Shown piece by piece: positions 1 to 8,482 of a stretch of DNA of 64,000 bases. Below the pieces are notes generated by a model. That model ran no database searches. It saw nothing but the letters and a program-made list of their open reading frames with translations, and was not told where the DNA came from. The position numbers were made by a program, and so were the translations under genes. Location of the stretch: contig NZ_JALKCH010000012.1 of NCBI RefSeq assembly GCF_023016805.1, positions 62,001 through 126,000 on the forward strand. The letters run 5' to 3'. This stretch comes from Ancylobacter crimeensis (GTDB lineage: Bacteria; Pseudomonadota; Alphaproteobacteria; Rhizobiales; Xanthobacteraceae). Every line of letters begins with the position of its first letter. The stretch's first letter is position 1.

Positions 1-2
1 TT

Positions 3-1280
3 GAGGCCAGTGCCTATTTCTGCTGCCTCCCCCAGGGACTCGCTGCGGACATGGTCGAAGGCCTCGGTCGTCTGTGCGCCGAGACCGCCCCCCTCAAGAA
101 GCGGTTCGAAAAGGCCAAGGCCGACTGGCTCGAGCACAAGCTCCACTCGGTGGTCGTCGCGGCGTTTCCCAACGCGGACGTCCGGCACACCGTCAAGCGC
201 AAGGATCACATTGACCATGAGGAGCGCGAAAGCGACGTGGTCGTTCTCATCGACAAGACGATCATCATCTTCGAGGCCAAGTCGGGCGGGATCGACCCGG
301 CCGCCCTGCGCGGGGCCGCTAACAGCTTGAAGGGGGATCTGTCCAAACTCCTGGTCGAACCGTCCCGGCAATCGCTGCGCCTGAAGCAGCATATCGAATC
401 CGCCGTCGCGCCCATCGCGTTGACGACTGCCAGCGGCCCCCTGGAGATCGATCCGAAATTCGTGCGCAACATTGTACGGGTGAACATCCTGTTCGACACC
501 CTGGGTCCCTTGTCGGCGCACTGGCCCAAGCTGAAAGCCGCCGGCCTCATCCCCGTGGATGAGGACATGGCGCCGTCAATGAGCGTGTTCGAACTAGAGA
601 CCGTGTTCGAGGCGCTCACCCTTCAGAGCGAGCGTTGCCACTACCTCACCCGCCGCACGGAGATCGAGCGCAGCGCGCGCTATATAGCTGACGAACTCGA
701 CCTTCTCGCCTTCTATCTCGAGACGCAGTTCAACATCGGGGAGGCCGAGTTCAGCGCCCGCGACCTGACCCTCTACGGCAAGTCGCAGGCGGTCGCCGTC
801 GGATACTCGGAGCGCCGCGCGGCGGGAACGCTTTCCTTCCCGATACCGCGCGTCGCGCCTTGGCGGGACGTGCTCGCAATGCTCGAAGAGCAACGGCCTG
901 TCGGCTGGACCCGGTTCGCCCACCGCCTGCACTCCGTGCCTTATGACGCTCAGCGCGAGGTCGAGCGCGGCCTGCGCAGAGGATTTGCCCAAGTCGCACG
1001 GGCTCCGGGGCATTTCTTCACAACGGGCTACACTGTCGGCCCGGTCGACCGGCGCCATTGCCTGTCCATCCTGATCGGTGCACCGACCCAGCTCGATCAA
1101 GACCTCCGTTACGCCGCTGAAACTGCCTGCGAACAATCCGGCCAAGACGATGTCATGGTCCTCTACTGGCAGGTCCCACGCACGGAGAACGTTCTGGACT
1201 TCATCGGCGTGCTGCGACGGACGAATCTGTTCCAGGACGTTGCGCCGGGCAAGGCGTCCGTCAGCCGGATCGACCGTTGA
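3..1280 (+). CDS. nuclease-like protein (NERD/PD-(D/E)xK type), 5' end outside window
   Basis: The reading frame is open to the left edge, so the start lies outside the window; an internal ATG at 51 exists but the frame before it is also coding-like. A block about 60-80 residues after that ATG has an acidic residue in ESDVVVLID followed by a strand ending in FEAKSG, the D...ExK layout of PD-(D/E)xK nucleases such as NERD-domain proteins. The remaining roughly 330 residues match no domain I recognise. It may act on DNA in defence or mobile-element biology, but that is inference from the fold signature and its position in an accessory island. The stop is followed by about 230 bases without a recognisable gene. 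Confidence 0.6.
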   Translation, partial: EASAYFCCLPQGLAADMVEGLGRLCAETAPLKKRFEKAKADWLEHKLHSVVVAAFPNADVRHTVKRKDHIDHEERESDVVVLIDKTIIIFEAKSGGIDPAALRGAANSLKGDLSKLLVEPSRQSLRLKQHIESAVAPIALTTASGPLEIDPKFVRNIVRVNILFDTLGPLSAHWPKLKAAGLIPVDEDMAPSMSVFELETVFEALTLQSERCHYLTRRTEIERSARYIADELDLLAFYLETQFNIGEAEFSARDLTLYGKSQAVAVGYSERRAAGTLSFPIPRVAPWRDVLAMLEEQRPVGWTRFAHRLHSVPYDAQREVERGLRRGFAQVARAPGHFFTTGYTVGPVDRRHCLSILIGAPTQLDQDLRYAAETACEQSGQDDVMVLYWQVPRTENVLDFIGVLRRTNLFQDVAPGKASVSRIDR

Positions 1281-1512
1281 GCGCCAGCCCTTGGCGAATC
1301 AGACACCCGGCGATGTAAGCAACGTGAGAGAGACCGTCGCGAGAAGATCGGCACGCGCCGGACACTGTCGCCGAGGGCCAAATCACGCCGCGCGGCCTGT
1401 TAAGGACCAACGTGCCGCGGTCCTTCGGCGTGTCCCGATTGACGCGTCGTTGCAGGCTTATTGGCCGACCACCCGAATACTTGCGTCGATCTGGCGCTCG
1501 ATTATGGACCCG

Positions 1513-1750
1513 TTAGGCGAAGAAGGCATGTCCCTTCAGGGCTCCAGTCCATTGTGCCGCTGGATCGGACCTTGAGACGAACTTCGGCTTCACCTCGCTG
1601 GCCGCACCCCAGGCCGCCTCGTCGAGCGTGTCGAGATATTCCCGAACCGAGCGGCGGCTTTCGGCGAGGGCGTTCCACTCGACCTCTTCCGAGCCCTCCG
1701 CAGAGCGCTGCTTGTTCGCATCCGCCTTGATCAGGCTGGCATCAAACCCA
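1513..1750 (-). pseudogene. IS1182-family transposase remnant
   Basis: A minus-strand frame reads DASLIKADANKQ and later SEVKPKFVSRSDPAAQWTGA, then KGHAFFA and a stop. These are the central blocks of IS1182-family DDE transposases, which continue well past this point in intact copies. Only about 80 codons remain, with no N-terminal DNA-binding part, no catalytic C-terminal half and no visible terminal repeats. It is a decayed fragment whose 5' boundary (near 1745) coincides with the truncated front of the neighbouring recombinase remnant, so the insertion or a later deletion probably removed that gene's front. Confidence 0.7.
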
Positions 1751-2672
1751 TTCCCAATCTCATCACCGAGCGCGACATCGCCACGGTCCGCGCCGACTGG
1801 GCCGGCGCCTGCGAGCAGATGCACAAGCACGGACTTGCCCGCGCCAGGGAAGTCCAACGTGTCGCGCGCATCCATCGCGATCCCTTCGAGCCGATCATGG
1901 TCGTGCTGGAAGCCGACAGTCCTGTGGGCGAGTACCGCAAGATCACCGAGGAGATCCTGCGGCTGATGCCGGACGAGAAGCGCTACCCGCGCGCCGCCGC
2001 TGAAGCCGTGAGGGCTTTCCTAATGCTCCGGCTCGGCCTGCATCTCGGGTTACGCCAGAAGAATCTGCGTCAGCTCCTTGTCTGTCCGCGCGGACACATT
2101 CCGAGCTCGGAACGTCGCCTTACGGAATTGAAGCGCGGTGAACTGCGCTGGAGCGAACGCGATCGAGGCTGGGAAGTGTTCATCCCCTCCGTCGCGTTCA
2201 AGAACGCGAATTCGTCCTTCTTCGGCAGCAAGCCGTTCCGGCTGATCCTACCGGACCTCGGCGGTCTCTACCACTATCTCGACGCCTATATCGACCGGCA
2301 CCGGAGAGCACTGCTGAAGAATGCCGCCGATCCCGGCACGCTGTTCGTAAAGACGGTGAAACTCACCAGCAAGGACGCCGCATACGACCAGAACACCTTC
2401 TATGAGGCGTGGCGGCTCGCGATCCAGCGCTACGGCATCCACAACCCCTATACGGGTCGCGGCGCCATCAGGGGCTATTGCCTCATGGACCGCACAATGT
2501 CCGCGACGTGCTCGCCACCCATATCCTGAAGCAGACCGGCTCCTATGAGCAGGCGAGCTACGCCATCCAGGATACGCCCGATATGGTGGCCAAGCACTAT
2601 GGGCGCTTCCTGCCGCAGGACAAGGCGGCGCTCGCCGCACAGATCCTCAATCGCGTCTGGGAGGCGGCGTAG
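1750..2672 (+). pseudogene. tyrosine recombinase/integrase remnant, 5'-truncated and frameshifted
   Basis: The first segment reads through to about 2475 (RADWAGACEQMHKHG ... LGLRQKNLRQL) and carries the first catalytic Arg region. The same protein continues in another frame with GPHNVRDVLATHILK, which has the HxxR signature, and KHYGRFLP with the nucleophilic Tyr, ending at 2672. One missing base in the ggggctatt stretch (about 2472-2478) explains the shift. The front of the gene is replaced by an IS1182 fragment. Two independent lesions make it a pseudogene, although the frameshift alone could be a sequencing error. It probably once moved this island or an older one. Confidence 0.75.
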
Positions 2673-2682
2673 CGGCACCGCT

Positions 2683-3582
2683 TCACTGTTTGAAGCAGTG
2701 TTCTCGGTGCCATTGCAGGAAGTGCGGATGTGGCCGCTCGAACGCCTTTTTTGGCGCGATGGCGCGGCCGCTCCGGTTGACGAAGGCCCGCACGCCATCG
2801 GGGTCGTTGGCCTGCCGGGAGATGAGGATCTCCAGATCATCCGAGAGGCTGATCAGACCGCGATCGAACATCCAGTGCGCAGTGCCCGACAATGCCAGGC
2901 CGTTGCTGATGATGTCGGGTCCGTTCGCTTCCACCGGTCGGATATGGGCCGCAGCGACCTCGGCCCGTCCTCCGCCATTGATCAGCTTGAGCCCGCTGAT
3001 CGCACAGCGCTCGTCATAGGCGCGCAGCACCACCCGCCGGAAGATCCGATCCCGTACGATCCGCGATGAAAGGCTGCTGACGCGTTCCCGGGGTTGCTCG
3101 AATGTGAACGGTGCCTGCTCTTCATGAAAGCCGGCAATGGGCGCGTCATCGTCGACGCGCGGAAGCAACGGTTCGCTGTCATCCAGCCCGAGCCGGATGA
3201 TGCGATAGAAATCGTCCGGCGAGAGCGCGCGCACGGCGGCCTGTGCGCGACCTGAAATCCGCCCCTCTTCATTCAGCACGCCACGCTCGATGACACCATC
3301 CGCATCGCTGAACGGCACCGGATGGACGAAATCGAGATAGCTGCCGGGCTTGATCAGCGCCAGATACATGCCGGGCGCCGTCGGATCGGGCACCACACGT
3401 TCAACCTTGGCGATCGCGAAATAGCCGCGTGTCTCTGCGATCTTCCGTGGCTCGTAATAAACGATCCAGTCGCCGACACAGGCCTCGACCCGCCCGAGAT
3501 ACTGTGGTGGAAACTGATATCGCTCCGCCGGACTGTCATCGTAGATCGAGTCCGAGCGGTGAATGAAGACGCCGAATCCCAT
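2683..3582 (-). CDS. HNH endonuclease with N-terminal recognition-like domain
   Basis: A 299-residue protein. The start at 3582 (MGFGVF) is chosen because AAGGA lies six bases upstream; the frame is open for 33 more codons but those look non-coding. The C-terminal third has the HNH core: DERCAISG, then AAAHIRPVEANGPD, then NGLALSGTAHWMFDRGLI. The N-terminal half (FIHRSDSIYDD ... YLGRVEACVGDWIVYYEPRK ... FAIAKV) looks like a compact beta domain of the kind that reads modified bases in McrA-like enzymes, though that assignment is tentative. Known relatives are annotated as putative restriction endonucleases. It is divergent from the Fic gene across 173 bases and lies in an island, so a defence role is plausible but unproven. 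Confidence 0.85.
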   Translation of the reverse strand: MGFGVFIHRSDSIYDDSPAERYQFPPQYLGRVEACVGDWIVYYEPRKIAETRGYFAIAKVERVVPDPTAPGMYLALIKPGSYLDFVHPVPFSDADGVIERGVLNEEGRISGRAQAAVRALSPDDFYRIIRLGLDDSEPLLPRVDDDAPIAGFHEEQAPFTFEQPRERVSSLSSRIVRDRIFRRVVLRAYDERCAISGLKLINGGGRAEVAAAHIRPVEANGPDIISNGLALSGTAHWMFDRGLISLSDDLEILISRQANDPDGVRAFVNRSGRAIAPKKAFERPHPHFLQWHREHCFKQ

Positions 3583-3682
3583 GTCCCATCCTTGATCCGC
3601 GTCATCATATTGCGTTTTCGGCGCCAAGGAGGAGAAAGCTGCGCCCTTCGTTCCACAATGCACTTCGGCCCCGTAGGCCATG

Positions 3683-3756
3683 TGAGCGATAGGACGACTT
3701 TCTATAAATCATATATCTGCTAATATGCGAGCTATAGAGGAGGACTCTATCGCTCA
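3683..3756 (+). promoter_or_regulatory. AT-rich promoter region of the Fic gene with inverted repeats and an RBS hairpin
   Basis: The interval between the divergent HNH and Fic genes is unusually AT-rich for this genome (TATAAATCATATAT around 3703-3716). A 10-bp perfect inverted repeat, TGAGCGATAG at 3683-3692 and CTATCGCTCA at 3747-3756, brackets it and ends on the A of the Fic start codon. A second, tighter repeat, ATAGAG (3734-3739) and CTCTAT (3745-3750), encloses the GAGGAGGA ribosome-binding site in a five-base loop. This could be an operator, a translational hairpin, or both. No -35 box is convincing. Confidence 0.45.
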
Positions 3757-4877
3757 TGGCATGGAATTGGACGCAGCCCCATTGGCCGCACTTTACCTAT
3801 GATCCAGCCGCCCTTGAGTCGCTGGAGCGGCACTTCCTGCTGCTCTCCGGTGAGGTGATCGGCGCGGTCCGGCATGTAGGTGACGATGATCGCGACATGC
3901 TGCGGATCGAGCTTCTCAGCGAGGAGGCGGTCAAGACCAGTGCGATCGAGGGCGAGGCCCTGGATCGCATGAGTGTGCAATCCTCCCTGCGCCGGCAATT
4001 CGGCCTCGACACCGACAATCGCACCGTGAAGCCGAAGGAGCGCGGCATCGCGCAGATGATGGCTGATCTGTACCGGAGTTGGGCGAATCCGCTGGACGAC
4101 GATACCCTGTTCCGCTGGCACAGCATGTTGATGGCGGACAGCCGGCATCTGGAGACGATCGGCGGGTACCGCCATCATGAAGATGCGATGCAGATCGTAT
4201 CCGGCCGCTACGATCGACCGAGAGTGCATTTCGAGGCGCCACCCTCCTCCCGTGTTCCCGAGGAGATGACCGCCTATCTCGACTGGTTCAACCGCTCGGC
4301 ACCGAACGGTGGCACGCCGCTGCCCGCCCTCACTCGGGCCGGAATCGGGCATCTTTATTTCGAGAGCATCCACCCCTTCGAGGACGGCAACGGCCGGATT
4401 GGTCGCGCCGTCGCGGAAAAGTCCCTCGCGCAGAACATCGGCCAACCGACGCTGATCGCACTCGCCCATACCATCGAGCAGCACCGCAAGGCCTATTATG
4501 AACAGCTCGAGGTCCACCAGCGGACACTCGATATCACGGGGTGGCTGGCCTACTTCGCCGAGACGATCATCACAGCCCAGCGGACGACACTGGGCCGCGT
4601 CGCCTTCCACATCGCCAAGACGCACTTTTACGATCGCTTCCACGACAAAATGAACGACCGCCAGGAGAAGGTGATCGCCCGGCTATTCCGTGAAGGCCCC
4701 GGCGGATTCACGGGTGGCCTGAGCGCGGAGAACTACATCGCGATCACCGGCACTTCTCGTCCGACCGCCACGCGTGACCTGCACGATCTGGTCGAGAAAG
4801 GCGCCCTGACGCGAACCGGCGAGCGCCGATATACGCGCTATCGTCTGAGCCTGAGCGACATGGCTGGAAAGTCCTGA
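3756..4877 (+). CDS. Fic family protein (AMPylase type, self-inhibited)
   Basis: A 373-residue Fic-domain protein. The catalytic loop HPFEDGNGRIGR is at residues 206-217, matching the active HPFx[D/E]GNGRxxR motif in full, so AMP transfer to a target hydroxyl is expected. TSAIEG at residues 61-66 fits the inhibitory [S/T]xxxE[G/N] helix, placing it among class II (N-terminally self-inhibited) Fic proteins. The last 80 residues look like a winged helix (SRPTATRDLHDLVEKGAL), common in this subgroup. The start ATG follows GAGGAGGA. The target is unknown; in islands such proteins may be toxins, stress switches or regulators. No separate antitoxin gene is visible, consistent with the built-in inhibitory helix. 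Confidence 0.93.
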   Translation: MAWNWTQPHWPHFTYDPAALESLERHFLLLSGEVIGAVRHVGDDDRDMLRIELLSEEAVKTSAIEGEALDRMSVQSSLRRQFGLDTDNRTVKPKERGIAQMMADLYRSWANPLDDDTLFRWHSMLMADSRHLETIGGYRHHEDAMQIVSGRYDRPRVHFEAPPSSRVPEEMTAYLDWFNRSAPNGGTPLPALTRAGIGHLYFESIHPFEDGNGRIGRAVAEKSLAQNIGQPTLIALAHTIEQHRKAYYEQLEVHQRTLDITGWLAYFAETIITAQRTTLGRVAFHIAKTHFYDRFHDKMNDRQEKVIARLFREGPGGFTGGLSAENYIAITGTSRPTATRDLHDLVEKGALTRTGERRYTRYRLSLSDMAGKS

Positions 4878-5006
4878 GTTTGTGGACGGACGGAACAACA
4901 AGCAACGTCCGACCATTGCCTTGGACACACTGTGTATCATCTGGAGCAATCAACCAGTACAGGTTCGAGATAAACGTCGTGATCGCGTCCGGTTTTCACA
5001 ATCTCT

Positions 5007-5897
5007 TCATTCCCTTCCCGGCGTCCGCGCATCGGCGCCGACAGCCTCCATAACCGTGGCAAGCTCACCGGTCAGATCCTGATGATAGCGGTTCAGATAC
5101 CCCGATATCGCGTTGTTACGCAGCAGGCGGGCGACGAAGCCCTTCGCGACCACCAGCACCAGAAGCGTCTCGCCGAGCGTATCCTCGACCGCCTTGTAGT
5201 CCAGATAGAGCTTCTCCATCTGCCGCTCCATCCGGGCAATATCCTCCGGCGTCGCGTCGAGCTGGCGAGGCTTCTTCACTTCGATGAGCATGTCGGGCCG
5301 GGAGGCGGCAAGGATCATCTTCGCATAGGGCACGTTCAGCCGGCTGGCGGAAATCATCATCTCGGCCGCATCGATCTGGCGCAGCGGCTTCATCTTGCGC
5401 AGGATGGCGAACACGCCCCGGCTGACCATGCGGTCCTTCAGCAGTTCCACCGCTTCGGGCACGACGCCGTCGAGCAGCCGCTCGCGCTCCCGGATACGCT
5501 CGACATTGACGCTGAGCGTCTGGGCGATCCGTTCGGGCGGCACGCCCTTGCGGATCGCCTGCAGGATCATCTTGTGCTCCTGGATCGCGCTGAGACGGTT
5601 GATTTGACGGTTATAGGTGAAGCCCTCATCGTCGGTGGCGACGAGGCAGACCGCCTCCGTCGCCTCGAGCGCCTTCAACGCCTCCAGGCGCAGATGCCCG
5701 TCCAGCAGGATATAGCCCTTGCCGCCAGCGGGCTCGGGGTGGACGGCGAGCGGCTCGATGATGCCGACCTCCTGGATCGAGGCGAGGATCGTCCGGAATT
5801 TCGGCGTATCGCGGATATCCTTCGCCAAAGTGCGGGTCGGCAGAATGTCGCCGATCGCGACCCTCATCGTCTTCTTTTGAAAGGCGTGTCGCGTCAC
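5007..5897 (-). CDS. RepB/ParB-like protein, last gene of recombinase operon
   Basis: A 296-residue protein with a ParB N-terminal fold (IGDILPTRTLAKDIRDT ... GIIEPLAV ... LLDGHLRLEALKAL) followed by an HTH-containing middle (ERIAQTLSVNVERIRER) and the C-terminal domain typical of plasmid RepB proteins. In true ParB CTPases the phosphate motif is GERRxRA; here it is GHLRLEA, and the ENxxR position reads NRQINR, so CTP hydrolysis may be lost or altered. Its ATG overlaps the stop of the upstream ParB-like gene by four bases (ATGA), so the two are translationally coupled. No parA or repC is nearby, arguing against a plasmid partition locus. It probably acts with the serine recombinase, by inference from the operon. 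Confidence 0.85.
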   Translation of the reverse strand: MTRHAFQKKTMRVAIGDILPTRTLAKDIRDTPKFRTILASIQEVGIIEPLAVHPEPAGGKGYILLDGHLRLEALKALEATEAVCLVATDDEGFTYNRQINRLSAIQEHKMILQAIRKGVPPERIAQTLSVNVERIRERERLLDGVVPEAVELLKDRMVSRGVFAILRKMKPLRQIDAAEMMISASRLNVPYAKMILAASRPDMLIEVKKPRQLDATPEDIARMERQMEKLYLDYKAVEDTLGETLLVLVVAKGFVARLLRNNAISGYLNRYHQDLTGELATVMEAVGADARTPGRE

Positions 5898-6814
5898 GGC
5901 AGCACCTCCCCGCCGATCCGGTCTGCGAGCGGCTTCGGAATATCGCCGACGCTCTCAGCCCGCAGGAGGGTACGGAAATGCTCATCCGCGAGCATCCTTC
6001 TCAGCGCCGTCACGACGAACAGAAGCCGTTGTTCGGCGACCTCAGACTTGCGAACCACGAGCTGCTGCCGTCGGACCTCGGCCTGGAAGGTCTGTGCCAG
6101 CTTGCTCGCGGTGAGCGGCTGCTCACCCTTGCGCTTCCAAGAGCCGTAGGTCTTGCCGAGCGCCTGGCGCCGATCGATCAGCCGGCGAACCTTGAGAAGC
6201 TGCTCGCCGCGCAGGAGGCCGGTCTCATAGGCCTCCATCATGGCAATCTGCAGCTCGCCCGGGGCCGCCTTGGCGATATCGGTGGCCAGCGAGAGCGGCA
6301 GCCAGCCTTTCTCGACCGCACCGATCAGGCGTTCCTCGCCAGCCTTCAGCAGTTGTATGATGCAGGAGATGTATCCGGCATCGAGGCCGGTCTTGCGGGC
6401 GATTTCGGCCGGACCATAACCGCGATCCTCGAGCACGCGCACGGCCGTGAGCAGATCCCGGTTGGAGTGCTTCCGACGCGCCAGGTTTTCCACGAGGCTC
6501 ATCAGATAGAGCTCGGTTTCCGACGCCCGGACGACGAGAGCGGGTATCTGCGTCTCCCCCAGGGCCTTGAAGGCTTCCAGCCGGCCCTGTCCGCAGATGA
6601 GATCGTATCCCGGCTCGCTGCCTTCGCGCCGGCCCTCCGTGACGGTGATCGGCCGCTTGAGGCCGACTGTGGCGATGCTCTCGACGATTCCGGCGAAGAT
6701 CTTCGGACTCCGCGCCCGCGGATTGACGACGCGGACATTGTCGACCGGGATTGACCGGATCTCCTGTACGCCACCGACATGGTGAGGAACGTGTTCCTTC
6801 CGGTCTCGGGCCAT
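5894..6814 (-). CDS. ParB-like protein, middle gene of recombinase operon
   Basis: A 306-residue ParB/RepB-family protein. It has a ParB N-terminal domain (IPVDNVRVVNPRAR, GLKRPITVTEG, CGQGRLEAFKALGE) and an ENLARRKHSNRD box, then an HTH (GPAEIARKTGLDAGYISCIIQLL) that should bind DNA. The nucleotide motif is GQGRLEA instead of GERRxRA. The C-terminal half resembles RepB. Its start overlaps the recombinase stop by one base (TAATG) and its end overlaps the next gene as ATGA, so three proteins come from one message in fixed order. Two distinct ParB-like paralogues with no ParA suggest a DNA-bridging or accessory role for the recombinase rather than segregation. Confidence 0.85.
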   Translation of the reverse strand: MARDRKEHVPHHVGGVQEIRSIPVDNVRVVNPRARSPKIFAGIVESIATVGLKRPITVTEGRREGSEPGYDLICGQGRLEAFKALGETQIPALVVRASETELYLMSLVENLARRKHSNRDLLTAVRVLEDRGYGPAEIARKTGLDAGYISCIIQLLKAGEERLIGAVEKGWLPLSLATDIAKAAPGELQIAMMEAYETGLLRGEQLLKVRRLIDRRQALGKTYGSWKRKGEQPLTASKLAQTFQAEVRRQQLVVRKSEVAEQRLLFVVTALRRMLADEHFRTLLRAESVGDIPKPLADRIGGEVLP

Positions 6815-8373
6815 TACGCCACCTCCGCAAGAGGAACACGGCGCATCAGCTCGTAAAGCGCCTCAAGCGTCGCGAAACGAAACGTATCGAGACCCGCCTC
6901 ATTCCGCTCGGCGAGGCGGAGACGCGCGGCCATGCCGTCGAGCGACGGCAGCAGATAGTAATCGCGGACGGCTTCCTCGCCCGGCTCCATGCGCACCGCG
7001 ATGGTGATGTCGGGCGGCGCTGTTCCATCGAGATGGATCAGCCAGCGAAGCGATCCCGCCGCCGTTTGCGTGCAGCGGCACAGCAGCAGCGATGCGGTGA
7101 CCTCCTCATTGATGGTGAGAATCCCCGTTTCGGGATCGACGGCAACGGAGGCACCCGCCGCCCGCAGCGCCGCCAGCACCTCGTCGACCACCGTCGGATT
7201 GAGCAGCCGAAGCCGGCGGTTGCTCTCCACATAGGCGAAGTCGCGATCCGGCGCGTATCCCACCAGCGAATAGGTTCGCAGCAGGCTGCCGAACCGACTG
7301 CGATAAGCACTGCTCGACGGACAGCCAGACGCCTCGTCGATCATCAGGCCGGAGAGATAGCCGTGCTCGGCGAGCAGGCGCCGCAGCACATCCAGCATAT
7401 CGGCGTCGGAAAGCCTCGCCGACCTGCCGCGGATGATCGCCTGCGCTGCGTCGAACAGAAGGCGATCAACAATGGGCAGGAAGGCGCCCTCCGCTCTGAT
7501 CCACATGGACGGCTCGTTGCGGGTCCGCTTCCGCTTCAAGGCCGCAGTGCCGCGGTTCCAGACATTGTTGCCGATATACTTCTCGTTGATCAGCACCTGA
7601 TGGACCGTTCCGCGTGTCCAGGTGCGACCGAGATCCGTCCGGATGCCGTCCGCGTTCAGCATGGCGGCGACCTCGCCTTCGTTGCGGCCGTCCTCGACGA
7701 AGCTCCGATAGATGCGCCGCACTACCTCCACCTCATCCTGGGGGCCGGGGACGAGAACCACCCGATCGGTCTGGATGCTCTTGTGCTCGAGGCGCGCGAG
7801 CAGCGCCTTGCTGCGGCCGGCCTCATCGACGAGCTGCCGCCTCAGGCCGAAGCCGGCGGGACCACCCTGGCGAAAGCCCAACCTGATCAAACGGCACTGA
7901 CCGGCGAAGACCTTGACCGACAGGTCACGGCTGTATTCACCGGCCATCTTGCGCTTCAGCATCTTCTGGATGTCGGAGCCGAGACTGCCGTCGTTGTCGA
8001 AGGGCTCGGCGCAGTACTCGACCCGCACGCCGGCGCGGCGGCAGAGATATTCGTAATAGGCGCTCTCGTCGGCGTCCTGAAAACGCCCCCACCGGCTGAT
8101 GTCGTAGACGAGCACGATCTCGAAATCGGCGTGTCCGCCGGTGACGTCGGCGATCAGCTTCTGCAGGCCGGCGCGGCCATCGATGTTGAGGCCGCTCTTG
8201 CCCTCATCGGCATAGGTCCTGACGATCGTGCAGTTGTGGCGGGCCGCATAGTCACGGATGGCATCCGCCTGGTTCTCCGTCGAATAGCGCTGATGCTCGG
8301 TCGACATCCGCACGTACTGCGCGGCCCGAATCTGGGGAAGATCGGAAGAAGTCTCGTCGCGCGACTCTGTCAT
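6814..8373 (-). CDS. large serine recombinase
   Basis: A 519-residue recombinase. The resolvase domain starts AQYVRMSTEHQ with Arg22 and nucleophilic Ser24, and continues through YADEGKSGLNIDGR and LVYDISRWGR. A recombinase domain (PF07508 type; GGPAGFGLRR, then GTVHQVLINEKYIGNNVWN) follows to about residue 330. From about 350 on I see no Cys4 zinc ribbon or long coiled coil as in phage integrases; instead there is a block HGYLSGLMIDEASG ... SRFGSLLRTYSLVGY and an unfamiliar tail. It is the first gene of a three-gene operon with two ParB-like genes (TAATG junction) and divergent from an HTH gene across 109 bases. Whether it integrates, excises or inverts DNA cannot be told here. Confidence 0.9.
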   Translation of the reverse strand: MTESRDETSSDLPQIRAAQYVRMSTEHQRYSTENQADAIRDYAARHNCTIVRTYADEGKSGLNIDGRAGLQKLIADVTGGHADFEIVLVYDISRWGRFQDADESAYYEYLCRRAGVRVEYCAEPFDNDGSLGSDIQKMLKRKMAGEYSRDLSVKVFAGQCRLIRLGFRQGGPAGFGLRRQLVDEAGRSKALLARLEHKSIQTDRVVLVPGPQDEVEVVRRIYRSFVEDGRNEGEVAAMLNADGIRTDLGRTWTRGTVHQVLINEKYIGNNVWNRGTAALKRKRTRNEPSMWIRAEGAFLPIVDRLLFDAAQAIIRGRSARLSDADMLDVLRRLLAEHGYLSGLMIDEASGCPSSSAYRSRFGSLLRTYSLVGYAPDRDFAYVESNRRLRLLNPTVVDEVLAALRAAGASVAVDPETGILTINEEVTASLLLCRCTQTAAGSLRWLIHLDGTAPPDITIAVRMEPGEEAVRDYYLLPSLDGMAARLRLAERNEAGLDTFRFATLEALYELMRRVPLAEVA

Positions 8374-8482
8374 TGGCGGTCAATACCCGTCTTACCGGCG
8401 CGCCAAGCAATCGACCGTTGTGTTGACGTTCCTACGCCGGAAATCCTCTGCTTCTCTCAGTGTATCTCCACGGAGAAGAAGC

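Noticed and set aside
1078-1575. 165-codon frame overlapping the end of the nuclease-like gene
   Set aside because: Out of frame with the recognised gene, no ribosome-binding site, composition of a shadow frame.
5007-6814. Reading the ParB/RepB pair as a repABC plasmid maintenance locus
   Set aside because: No ParA/RepA ATPase, no RepC initiator and no parS-like palindromes were seen nearby, and the first operon gene is a serine recombinase.
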